Source: Flammula alnicola (lineage: Eukaryota; Basidiomycota; Agaricomycetes; Agaricales; Strophariaceae). From it: a stretch of DNA of 64,000 nt. The stretch is taken from NCBI GenBank assembly GCA_015499995.1, contig JADNRV010000108.1, forward strand, positions 1-64,000, written 5' to 3'. Both the position numbers and the translations under genes were made by a program. The notes under the pieces were generated by a model, which was given only the letters and a program-made list of their open reading frames with translations, was not told where the DNA came from and did not search any database. Position 1 is the first letter of the stretch. Each line of letters opens with the position of its first letter. Of this stretch, positions 11,017 through 21,084 are shown piece by piece.

Positions 11017-12380
11017 ATGGACAATGAAATCACTCAGGCGGAGCTGGCGTATATAGCGCACAACCTGTTTGTTCTGTTCTCTTGACATTTTATGCGACAA
11101 TTTTGATTCATTCTTGGGGCAGGATGGTTGTCAAGATGTATTCGCTAGCATCGTTTGGTTAGTATCGCTATTCATTAATGATATGGAACTTACGCCCAAC
11201 CAGTTATGCTATTCTATGACATCATGATTACCTTTGGGGACGAGGTTGAGCGAATCTGGAAGAGGAAATTTACGTGGTTTACAGTTCTGTGGTTCTTGGT
11301 AAATCAACTCTTACCTTTAACATAACATTCATATGACTAATTCTTGTATCTCTCAATTTACAAAGAACCGATATCTGTCGCCATTGGGGTTTATTGTCAT
11401 CACCGCCGGTGAGTTGAGTACATTGGCTTGGTTCTCCTCCTAAACCTTGTCGAAGCCTTCCAGGACCCACAGTGGGGCATCGATGCATGCAACCGCTTTG
11501 TCTTTTTCCCAGAAATACTGAGGATTTTCACAACGACTATCATTGGCGGTAAGTCGTTTCATTCCTAATTCGAGGACCTATGATTGAGCGACCAAAAGCT
11601 ATATTTATCATACGTCTCTATGCCATGTATTCGAGAAGTCGAGCCATTGTAATTTTGGAGTCTGTCTACTGCTGGCTGAATTGGGAGTCAAGATTGTATG
11701 TCCCTTTCTTAGACGAAATGCTCAGAGGATTTGGCTGACATCAATCTCTTCTAGTGGTCATTCACTGGTGGACAAAGACTCCAGTTCCCCCCAGGTCTGT
11801 TGCATGTCCACCTTGCCAACCCAATCCAGTTGACTGACTAGTTCACAGGTCTTGTGGGATGCATTCTCACGACGGGAAGCGATAGTCTGTAAGTTTGTTG
11901 CCACTCGTTCATCAATGAGCTGTCTCTGAGAATCGAGCTTATTCCTCAGCCGTTTTACGTTCACTTGGATAGCTGAACTCATCTTCGGTAGGATCCTCAT
12001 TACAGAATTTTGCGAAGGGAATTATTGAATTAACCCACAGATCGATCGTGTTCTGTTGACACTACTGCGTACCATTTCACTTAATCGGTTATGGGAGGAA
12101 ATGTAGCATCTCTTGTCAATCTCATCTTCCGCGACGGTTCGTCATGGCGCATGATTTTTGTGCCACTTCTGCCTAATCTCAATGATGCAGGTGTGATTTA
12201 TTTTGCCGTCATTCTCGTGCTAATATGGTTACTGTTCTACATTCTTGGTCAGTGTTTCCTTTCAATTCTATTTCAATTTATTCTGTTACTGACCCGAGTC
12301 CCCTTATATACGCAGCTTGCACCGGTTTGTGGCTTCATTGTCAATCACGAAAAAACCAGAAATCGATGATGAAAATATGA
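11017..12380 (+). CDS. DUF6533-type integral membrane protein (frame disturbed)
   Basis: Short exons read MDNEITQAELAYIAHN, then ASF|VMLFYDIMITFGDEVERI and WKRKFTWFTVLWFL|NRYLSPLGFIV, the signature of the DUF6533 multi-pass proteins common in agarics. Later exons give GIDACNRFVFFPEILRIF, IFIIRLYAMYSRSRA, SFTGGQRLQFPP|GLVGCIL, a segment with TLLRTISL, and GGNVASLVNLIFRDG|VIYFAVI. It ends at TGA 12378-12380 after a further short intron. Introns are about 45-60 nt. The frame breaks near 12087, between RTISLNRL and GGNVASL, by one base, and the exon before it also joins imperfectly. It is either a recent pseudogene or affected by base-calling errors. Function is unknown; DUF6533 proteins are predicted plasma-membrane proteins. 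Confidence 0.65.
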
Positions 12381-13668
12381 TATTTAACAGCCGAACTTGA
12401 AAGCTGTAAATGCCAGCTTTACTGTGTCGTAGTCAGCCTGGCAATTCTACATGATGTGTGTGTCTAATAATGGATTTCTCTTTAGTATCACACTTTGATG
12501 GTTTCAAGACTTATTCTTAACCTACGAGGGCGGACACCACGCGCAAAGCCGCAAATACCCAACGACCTTTGCCGGCACTGGATTTTCATGACAGCAGCCA
12601 ACAAGGTCTATATTTCAAAACAGGCGATCCCATATTTCTGGCTGATGTACCATTATAGATGAAACGTCATTTGAGCCTTCCCAGATACTATTTTCTTTGC
12701 GAAGCGAGATAGCGACGACTCGGACCAAAAGTCAACAATTCGAAATGACCACTACGCGGATATCTTCGGCATAACTTGTACATGGAAGACATTTCAGGCT
12801 CATTTATTTCAATTTTCGGACGACCTACTACTACATACCTTTATTTTGGAATCCTGATGATCGATACTATGAATTCCCGTTGGAAAGTAACCTTGATGTC
12901 TCAATGGTTACCAGAAGCCGGCGAGCTTCTGCGGCGTTCGAGTATGAGCACTTCCAAGTCTTGAGCCTGGGCAACAACTTGAATGTAGCTTCCCTTACTA
13001 CCAGAGGAGTCGGCATCGCGACCTGCTCCCAGTCCAGACAGTCGTTCTTTCGAATTAGGATGGGTTCGCGATTAAAGTATACAAGTACTATTTAAACAGA
13101 AATGTGGGCCTTTATATCAACGAGATTTTCAGACCGATTGACAAGACTTGGTTGTATGGTTGACTATTAAGCATTAGCGCCCGTATCCCGCCCTAATTTA
13201 GACAACTACTCCGTAGGCTCCCGTAGCGAATGTCTAGAGCTTCAATGTTACTTATATTTCGATAATTTCTCAACACCATCGTGGATTACAAGTATGGCCT
13301 GCTTTGCGCGCACAGAGCCTTCTTTTTGTAGTACAAGCTACGAACGAAGTAGCCCTCTCACTGCCACTGAACTGCACATTGGACGTGAAGAAACCCACAG
13401 GTTTTCCGTGATGTTCCTAGCGCTGACATCGCCCCCTGAGTGCTACATCAAGCGGTGGCTTTAATCTTTCACCTTGAGCTTGTGGGCAAAGTCTTTTATA
13501 GACGTGCGTTTCGACTGTAACTCTCTTGGATTCAAATCCAGTCCTATCCCTGAGCTTCCGTTCTATGCTTTTAGCCTTGTCTTCAAGGCATCTAGATACG
13601 GCATACTGTCATGTGTTAGGACTTTTCATATCTCGTGGTAGTCCTGGGCTTGGCAAGTAAACTTTCAG
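12381..13668. other. Intergenic with a relic of the GNAT repeat unit
   Basis: No intact gene is visible. The part 12880-13130 is related to sequences flanking the acetyltransferase copies further right and has its own entry. The remainder is the upstream region of the hydrophobin gene. Confidence 0.5.
12880..13130 (-). repeat. Degenerate copy of the acetyltransferase 5' region
   Basis: The stretch 12955-13045 (CTTGAGCCTGG...GTAGCTTCCCTTA...GACCTGCTCCCAGTCCAGACA) is clearly related to 14998-15078 upstream of the truncated GNAT copy. 13075-13110 (TACAAGTACTAT...GGGCCTTTA) resembles 15378-15408 at the 3' end of the intact GNAT gene. It is therefore a fragment of a third duplication unit on the minus strand. 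A coding stretch, YSNAAEARRLLVT, may be the remnant of the GNAT N-terminal helix (weak). Confidence 0.55.
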
Positions 13669-13677
13669 CTATAAAAC
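13669..13677 (+). promoter_or_regulatory. Probable TATA box of the hydrophobin gene
   Basis: CTATAAAAC lies about 80 bp upstream of the hydrophobin ATG (13752), a usual spacing for strongly expressed agaric cell-wall genes. No other promoter element is claimed. Confidence 0.55.
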
Positions 13678-13751
13678 GTTCAGAACAGACCATATTCCAC
13701 CAAATCTCTCGCGTCTGTCTTGCTCTGACTTCCGCCAACTTGAAAAAAAAC

Positions 13752-14329
13752 ATGGTTTCCTCCCATTTCATTTCCATTGCTTCGAGTCTACTGTTCTACA
13801 GCGTCCTTGCAGCTGCCACGCCCATGGGAATCGTATGCCTATACCCTTTGTCCTTCTTCTCTCGAACACTACTAATAGCCATTTCGTTTCACTGACGCAG
13901 GCAATTGATGTGACCTCCTTGAACTCGTCTTTTAAACGTCGTCAAGCAAACTTGATGCCTGCCAGTCAATGCCCCACAGGACAGCTTCAGTGCTGTCAAT
14001 CTGTAATGCCAGTGAGTATTGTTGGATCTCCTCAAAATCAGTGATTATTTTCTTACGTTCGAGTGAGGCTAACCAACCGCCTGCGAGCGTCATATTGGCA
14101 TTGCTCGGTATCAGCGTTATCCCGGCAGATACGCCTGTGGGTTTGACGTGCGTTCCCATCACCGTCATCGGTGTCGGTGGAGTTCAGTGCAGTGCAAACC
14201 CAGTGTGCTGTTATGCCAATGGATTTGTGAGTTTATTCGTGGCATTCGAAATGCTTGACGATGCTTCATACTTTCTACCAGAACGGCGTTGTTTCCATCG
14301 GCTGTGTCCCTGTCGACCTGACAAGGTGA
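13752..14329 (+). CDS. Class I hydrophobin
   Basis: Four exons: 13752-13832, 13901-14011, 14068-14226 and 14282-14329, all in phase 0, giving 132 residues. The protein starts with a signal peptide (MVSSHFISIASSLLFYSVLA, then AATP). The eight-cysteine pattern is complete: C-x6-CC (QCPTGQLQCC), about 32 residues, C (GLTC), x12, C-x5-CC (QCSANPVCC), x12, C (SIGC). The long gap after the first CC and the class I spacing exclude class II. Hydrophobins are secreted and self-assemble at the hyphal surface into amphipathic films that waterproof aerial hyphae and fruiting bodies. A TATA box sits about 80 bp upstream. The frame is undamaged. The first-exon start is the only ATG giving a signal peptide. 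Confidence 0.93.
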
Positions 14330-14693
14330 TCCGTCAAAAAGCCATCCAAATCAAGTTCGTTCAGCTATTCATGTCTACGTCGATTTTACCCCGATGGATC
14401 GAACTTCAAGCTCAACTGAGGTCCAAATAGAATGTAGTCTTACCTTGATTACTTTTCATTTTTATGTGCGTCTAAGATGTAATTCGAGTTATCTACGCAT
14501 CCTGGGAGGTTGGACACTTGGTTGGACACTTACCTAGGCCAATCACGACCATCAAGTGTGGTTCCACGTATTCGCCCAATAATTTTGCGACGCAGAATCC
14601 ACTTTTACCATTCGGCACGAGGTCATCGCTCTTTGATCCTTTGCTGACCATTTTGTAGGTTTTCGGAGTATCCGTGAGATCACCATTAATGCT
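14330..14693. other. Short intergenic stretch, nothing recognised
   Basis: 3' flank of the hydrophobin gene. The phrase TTGGACACTT is tandemly repeated near 14511-14531. No gene or stable structure was identified. Confidence 0.5.
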
Positions 14694-15100
14694 CTAGTTA
14701 ACGAAATCCGTGAACAAATTTAGTGTAGCGTACTCCATTTTTCGACGAGCAAGTCGCGAGGAAGAGGCCGACAATGATGGCGGAATAAAATGCGAATGCG
14801 AGTGGCATTTTGAGTTGTGCCCGCATTGCAATGTGTAACGGAGAGGGTTCTGGAAAATAATATCCGTCGGTGAAACTTGGTTCAACGATGGCCAAGGGAA
14901 TGCACTTACCTCCAGTCCCATCCCCGTTTTGTAGAGCTGAAGTACTTGCGCCGAGTCGCAATGGTATGGACGTATACGAATATGTTTTCCGTTCAGGTCT
15001 TGAGCCTGGCCACAATATAGCTTCCCTTAGTACCAGGTTACAGTGGCTCAGCATCACGACCTGCCCCCAGTCCAGACAATTCTTCCTTCAAATAGATACG
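14694..15100 (-). pseudogene. Truncated duplicate of the GNAT acetyltransferase
   Basis: The minus strand retains the first exon core, IRIRPYHCDSAQVLQLY, matching IRIRPYRNEDSEQVRQLF of the intact gene. Then comes an intron at the same place, and EPSPLHIAMRAQLKMPLAFA, matching DSPLNLAVRAKLKTPLAFA. The second exon stops soon after the first membrane segment (about 14740), so the whole acetyl-CoA binding half is missing. Upstream sequence is also shared with the 12.9-13.1 kb relic. It arose by local duplication of the neighbouring gene. Confidence 0.75.
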
Positions 15101-15413
15101 TTTCGTGGACTTCTGAGAAATAGATTCAAGAATCTCTGTTCAATATCGTGGTCGGTGTCATGGATGTCAAATGCCTGTGGAAAAGGAAACGGAGAGACCC
15201 CATTCAAATCCCGTCTCTAGCAGCTTCAAGTTTATATATGTCTTCGGATTTTCCGTTAGTGCGACCTGCGGCATTGACGCAGTAGTGTGACGATTGCAGG
15301 CTTAGGCAAGCCACGGCGCCAGGAAATGTGCGCGGGATTTGTGAGGTGCGTTTGCGATCAAGTATGCCGACGTTATAAAGTACTATCTAAAGAGAAATTG
15401 GGCCTTTACAAAT
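15101..15413. other. Spacer between GNAT copies
   Basis: About 310 bp between the truncated and intact acetyltransferase copies. It holds no gene. Its right end resembles 13075-13110, which supports a repeated unit made of gene plus spacer. Confidence 0.5.
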
Positions 15414-16357
15414 CTATAGAATGCTGTTAACCACTTCGAGATTTAAAAAGTGCACCTCCATATTTTTAAAGGCGACATATCTCTTCTGTATAACCCAACC
15501 GAATCTCTGATATGCGTCAAGTGCAGGGGTGTTACACGATGGGGTTTTAAGGACAATGGATTTGATGCCATGGGCTCGGGCATGGTCAACGGCAACCTTG
15601 ATTAGTTGTCCTGCAATGCCTCTTCGGCGGTATTTTGACGAGACAGCCATGCGGCGAAGTTCGGCGCTATCCTCAACATCAAATCGATATTCGTATCTGA
15701 TAAAAGCATCTTAGTCTATCCACGACGTTATTCGATGAAAATCAACCCGTACCAATTCCGACGCACCCAACGATCTCAGAACGTCCATTTTCTTCCGCCT
15801 TGAGAGCTTCTGCGACCCAGAAGCCATTTTGCCAATGAAAGACAGGTCGTTGCTTTCCTTTCCGTCAATCCTGTCCATACCATAGCAGGTTGGAATATCG
15901 GCCAAATCACTCTGCACAGCGTGATTTGCGAAACCCATAAACGCAGAGCGCAGATAAAAGAGGTGGATTGAAAAGGGAATAAAGCCGACAAGGAAAAGCG
16001 CAGCGCCCATGTACCGCCGGAGCACCGTCAACGACTGGACTACAAGGAAGAGGCCGAGAATTGATATCGAATAAGATGCGAATGCGAGTGGTGTTTTGAG
16101 TTTGGCCCGCACGGCGAGGTTTAGTGGAGAATCCGCTTATAAGGGTAAATATTAGTGGTTGGTTTTTAGCCTTAGCGAGCGAAAGAAGGCACACCTCCAG
16201 TCACTATGGCTGCTCTGAAGAGTTGGCGTACTTGCTCTGAATCTTCGTTTCGATAGGGGCGGATGCGGATAGCGATGGAGTCATTCAAGGAGACCTGCTT
16301 TGTATTCAGGCGCTTGTCCTCGGAATCCATGATGTCGGTCATCAGGCGGGGTAACAT
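15414..16357 (-). CDS. GNAT-family N-acetyltransferase, membrane-anchored (NAT8-like layout)
   Basis: Three minus-strand exons. Exon 1 starts at ATG 16357 (an alternative ATG is at 16342) and holds the GNAT first strand/helix, IRIRPYRNEDSEQVRQLF. Exon 2 begins after an intron with GTG...AAG ends and encodes a hydrophobic hairpin (TPLAFASYSISILGLFLV, then GAALFLVGFIPFSIHLFY), then WVAEALKAEENGRSEIVGCV. Exon 3 has ELRRMAVSSKYRRRGIAGQL, the acetyl-CoA pyrophosphate loop (R-R-G-I-A, GNAT motif A), and ends KNMEVHFLNLEVVNSIL. Two membrane segments inside a GNAT fold resemble camello/NAT8-like enzymes. Substrate is unknown. Frames are intact. It is the only complete member of a locally duplicated set. 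Confidence 0.85.
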
Positions 16358-17593
16358 GACAGAGTAGTAAGCTGAGTTGTCGTTCTGCGAGTGCCAACTA
16401 ACGCAGGAAATAGAAAATGGCAAGAACTGTACAGTGGGTGGTAAAGCGTCCGACCACCTGGGTCCATCGCTTTTCTACTCCAGTGATAATCATCTTGAAG
16501 GATATCAGCGAGCCTTACGGGTAGTGGCAGTGCCCATCGAGCAATTTTCAAGAGAAGACATCAAAAGGAATTGGAATCGAAACCGAGGTCTTCGCTGGCA
16601 AATGTTTCAAGGGTGTAAGTAAGGCAAGCAGAGTAATCTACATCAACGCGTGCTTACATAAAACCTTCGATATCCTAGAACCTATCTATTAGAGAGACGT
16701 GAGCGCAATACTGGGCGCAATCCGGGGAACACGGCGTGCAACACGAAGTGATGTAAGTTAAAGTCAAGCTGCTGTGCATGGCAGTGCGGTGCTCCGTCTT
16801 GGCCCACAGAAACGGGAGGACCCGCTGATTCAAACTCCGACGGCAAGCTTCTGAGCCCACTCTTTCTTTTTGTTTCTTTCACTTCGCAGAGACGCCCACG
16901 GAGCGTCTGAAACTTCCAAAGCTCCAATGGAGACAATAAATGTTGCAGACTGTCTCTCTACAGAACAGACAGCACCACTACATATTGTTGACACGAAAGG
17001 ACATCAGTGCATTCTCGACTGGGAGTACCCGGAACCGTATATAGCAGAGCCGCTGCCTCGACAGTCAGGACGCAAGATGGGTGCTGTTCGCGACTTGATA
17101 ATCTGGATATGAGACTAGTCGTTTCGTGATGCTTTTTCTTTGCTTACTACTACAAAAGTGTTGACTCACTCTGAGTGACCTGAAAGGGTACCCAAACATC
17201 ACCTCGAGGCTTGTACTTCTTCAAGCCATCATCGGGTTCCACAGGTCCTTATCCGCGTCACGCGTACTGCTTCGGATCACTGGCCTCCGTCGATGACTAT
17301 GTCTTTTTTGGGGACGACCAAAACAGGTCCGGACCAAGCACGCATTGTCAAGCGTTGACGCACAAGGGCCTAACCGCTTGCCTTTATTGGTGAGCCGCTC
17401 GTGGGCCCGTGTACAATGCATGCCCGATCTGTCCAAGGCCCGCTTTGTCGGACAAAAAGAAAAGTTAGTGGCCCTGGTCTAGTTGGCGCAGTCGCGTTCA
17501 CTATAAATCGGGGCCATGGATTTCACTCTCCTTCTCATCGTAAACCTGATTCTGCTCTGATTATCTTTCCATCTTCCTTGACTTGATCGAACC
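16358..17593. other. Intergenic; TATA-like box near the right end
   Basis: No convincing gene. One plus-strand frame at 16927-17112 (METINVADCL...) lacks recognisable features or splice continuation. CTATAAATC at 17501-17509 lies about 90 bp upstream of the ATG at 17594 and is a likely TATA box for that gene. Confidence 0.45.
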
Positions 17594-18518
17594 ATGTCTT
17601 ATTATCAGCCAAATCAGTACTACCAGCTGCAACAGGTCCAATGAACGGATATGTTTCGCCTTCCCACCTCACGAACATGACGAACATGAACTTGCCTACA
17701 CCCTCTGCTAGCTACGCGACTATGCCACCGCTCAAGGTACAGTTCCTTCATCTTGCCCATCTTGACGCGTATCTCACATTGCCGCTCGCAGCAAACCCCA
17801 GCCAATCGCGGAGTCAAGCTCCAGGATGTCGGCAGTCTGGAGCCTGGTAAACAGCATCAGCTCTCTCAGGACCCTATCCCGACACCTCAGAGCATCCTCG
17901 ACGGGACCTACGCAGCAGCAATGGAAAATAAGAATCAGCGCGACGTGGTCACCATCGTACCACGACGCCCTGATACTGCGGCAGCCCATCACTGCCCACG
18001 ATCGTCTTCAGCGTCAACGGCAAAGCGGGTCCATATCTGAAGGACATCATGAAGTCGCGCGTGGCCATCGATAATCCATTGACATGGTGTTCAGGGAGAT
18101 GGCGTGGAAGCAGACGAGCCTTACCATCGATGTTCGTGATCTACCACTTTATCCGATTCTTTTTCGGTGCTAACGTCATTTGACCCGGATAGTGGCCAGG
18201 CGTGACGACAAACGCGGATTATATCCCCTGCGTCGACAAATCGCATCACTTCACTCGGACCGAGGTCGCTCAGATCGTAGCAGCACGCGTCGCGCAGATC
18301 GTTATGACAGGCCATAGTGGCCAAGCTCTCGTATGTTCCTCTTCCGCACCCCTCCTGCTTTCCTGTTAAAAATTTCTCTCCAGAAATGGGGACCTCAAGT
18401 GATCGACGCGACTACGAAACCGTGGTGCCTAAGGAAGATCGATTACCGCGATGTGCGGTTGATTGGGATCAACTATTATCGCAAGACCTGGGTTCCCGTG
18501 CTCGCTATGGATGCTTAA
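17594..18518 (+). CDS. Agaric-specific protein of unknown function, paralogue A
   Basis: Starts MSYYQPNQYY and ends WVPVLAMDA. Exons can be followed through PSHLTNMTNMNLPTP, an intron 17736-17791, ILDGTYAAAMENKNQRDV, IVFSVNGKAGPYLKDIMKSR, MVFREMAWKQTSLTID, an intron with GTTCGT...ATAG, WPGVTTNADYIPCVDKS, an intron, and KIDYRDVRLIGINYYRKTW. Each block aligns with paralogue B (24739-26707): ITFSVQGMPGPYLKQLAKDR, VFSHFGWKTTKFQFD|WPG, VDVSSLRLISVNYYKKVW. Reading needs single-base corrections near 17638, 17992 and 18079, so it is either a pseudogene or affected by sequence errors. No known domain was recognised. The low-complexity Gln/Tyr/Pro N-terminus and conserved C-terminal half resemble a regulatory or scaffold protein, but this is only a guess. 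Confidence 0.6.
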
Positions 18519-19056
18519 TGATGTACGGTGTCGGGTTGTCTTACACGTGCCCCCATGTTTTCCATAATTATCAGCATCACTTATCCTGGGGAGGTCGATG
18601 TCGAAACTTTTATTAGGTAGTATTTCATCCTTACTCCTTGCGAGGAGCCTTTCTGGCAGGACCATCTTTGTTAATAGATTAATACATCCATTTTGTTATA
18701 CATCGTTTGTGAGAGACGGTACGAAATCGACAGAATGCATATTGTAAGTTCCTGCACCATCTTCGCCCGAGTATTCCCTACCCCTCCGAGGCGTTCCGAT
18801 AATAACGATAAGAGGAGTTGATCCTGTCCAATCTATAGCTTGTGATATAAATTCCAAAACCTGAGACAACCTGACGTCAGGGTGTCCTCTACGTCCGCCT
18901 GCCCGCCAGCGTTCTGCTGTCACTATCCCTACGAATTCCTCAATCCACGGCAACTCTAGTCTCTTGATGCTCGCTTTACTCGCGCGCGGGGTTCGAAATT
19001 TACACCAACTCTTGTTGAAGACCATTTTCCCCGACGCTTTCTTTCAGACTTGTACA
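18519..19056. other. Intergenic, nothing recognised
   Basis: 3' flank of paralogue A and upstream region of the kinase-like gene. No conserved frames were seen. Confidence 0.5.
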
Positions 19057-20492
19057 ATGCAAACCAGCCTCCCAGATCTCCCGTTTACGAATTACGGAAA
19101 CGCAGAGCTCGATGACTTTCGGTCCCATAGTGTTGCCAAATCGACTCCGCGGACTGACCTTCAGACCCTCACGCCTTGGACCTCCTTCCCCGATGAATTC
19201 ACCAAGCCATCCAATCCGCAACCGCACGCGCCAACTTGCGTCCTGCACCTTTTCCCATCACTGCGTCGCAAAATACAAGAGTTGTGGAGACCGAAGAAGC
19301 GATCCGTGCCCATGCAACGTTCACATTACATGAGCCGGTTGAAGAGGTGCTGAAGATGCTCGGGGTGAAGGGACGTTTCGCCTTGGTGGCGGACGGCGGG
19401 AATCCCGCAATTGTAGGAGATCCGGATTTCGCATGGGTTGTGGGTTGTGCAGAGCCTCACCCGAAAATTATCGTCCGTGTATCAGTCACCACATGTGTCC
19501 TCGTTGTTAAACCCTGCTTGTATAGGTTGAATACAAAACTTGGTGGGAGACAGATCTGGTGGATCTTCCCGCTGCCTTTGAATGAAGGCACTCGTCACGA
19601 CGTCCTCAGCCAACAATCCTTGCATGCCCTCGAACAGATCTATGGATACATGACCTTCAACAACAACAAGTTCGGTATCCTTACTAATTGGCAGCGCACC
19701 TGGTTCCTGCGCCGCACTGGAACATTGGGTCGCAGGACCCTTGAGTACTACCTCGTCGAACTAGATGGACAAAGCCCATCAATCTCGATGCTGAAAGCTT
19801 GGGTCGGCATGGTGTTGCTTGCGGAGGATGACTGGTTCTATGAATCACCTACCCTCTCCTCCGCACTGGTATTCACCGTTGATGGGGAGCATATGATACC
19901 CAACAGCATTGTCAATGGCTCCCTTCCATCCCTTCCAGGCAGCCATCAAGGTTCCGAAGTTTCGAGCACGCGAGGCCTCGCTCTTGACTTTCACCTCTGT
20001 CGCTTTGACCTCAGCTCCGCTCGTCGTGGAGCGATGAGTTATGTGGTAAACGCGCGATTTCAACAACCATCCGTCGGAAAAAGTGACCTCCATGTTATCT
20101 GCAAAGTTGTTGATGTCTTGCGCAATCCCGATGCAACAGATTGGCTGGAAGAGGAAGTCCGTGCCTACGCGGCTCTGCAAAATCTCCAAGGCCAGGTCAT
20201 CCCCAAACTGTACGGCTTCTACAAAATTTGGGGGATTCTGTGGCTCCTTGCTCTGGAACCTGTTGGTAACGCCATTCCCGAAGATGAACATATTGACCAG
20301 ACGCTTCGCATGAAGATGAAGGCGGCTCTCCAATGCATTCACGATGCTGGGTTCATCCATGGTGATATTGCACGTCATAATTTTTGTAGGACAGAAAGGG
20401 GTGATGTTTTCTTGGTGGACTTGGAGAGGTGTCAACTTGCTGAGAACCCATCAGAGTTGGGTAATGAGATGAAAAAAGTAGACTGGTTGTAG
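19057..20492 (+). CDS. Fungal kinase-like protein (frame disturbed)
   Basis: Starts MQTSLPDLPFTNYGN. A shift of one base at about 19197 (GATGAATTC) is needed to continue as IHQAIQSATARANL. The protein proceeds through FTLHEPVEEVLKML, an intron ending at TATAG (19526), VEYKTWWETDLVDLP, a second shift near 19577, and EQIYGYMTFNNNKFGILTNW. The C-terminal half is a degenerate protein kinase fold: VICK (candidate ATP-binding lysine), EEEVRAYAAL (candidate helix C glutamate), HGDIARHNF (catalytic loop with D and N) and VDLE in place of DFG. This matches the fungal kinase-like proteins common in agarics. Substrate is unknown. Both shifts are one base within short runs, so the gene may be intact in reality. 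Confidence 0.7.
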
Positions 20493-21084
20493 GTTCTACC
20501 GTCTACGTCTGACTGTCCATAGGTCTTACCTATATGTTTTCAAGGTAGGGGTGTCATTCCTACCAGTAGTTGTTTATTATTTAGGCAACATGCTAGTTTT
20601 TACGGTGTAGGTCGCCTAATCACCATTTTTGTACAGGTACAGCCTGAGAAGGTTGCGGCGTTGCGCACGAGAGGGAGGGGGGATGACGGCTGCTTCGTCG
20701 ATGATCACCGGCTCAGCTTGGCCGAGGACGTGGGCATCTTGGGGTTGGATGTACTACGAGGCACGGTTTAGTGTAAATTCAACATGAAATACGGAATACA
20801 CATCTGTATCGTCTGCCGATCGGGACCAACCAAAAACACCGTTCTCGGCGCTCGCGTCGGTGATTGAGGATGGTTGTTGTGGTGAGAAAAGACGAGTAAG
20901 CCTGCCCTAACGTGATGATGTCCAAACAAGGTCAATTTCAAAAAATTGTAACAAGTCAGATTTGACATTTCCAAGGTTTCTTCAAATCTTTCTCTCCTCC
21001 TTCTTCTTTCCGTTTCTCCCTCGAAGCATTAACTTGCTTTCCCCAGCCAGCACCCAAAGAGTCTCGTCCTTCTGTACCTCTCAA
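20493..21084. other. Intergenic, upstream region of eIF2A
   Basis: No gene was recognised. The 80 bp before the eIF2A ATG is a pyrimidine-rich tract (TCTTTCTCTCCTCCTTCTTC), a common feature upstream of fungal housekeeping genes. Confidence 0.5.

Noticed and set aside
13525..13555. GGATTCAAATCC resembling a tRNA T-arm
   Set aside because: No matching acceptor, D-arm or anticodon stem could be folded upstream.
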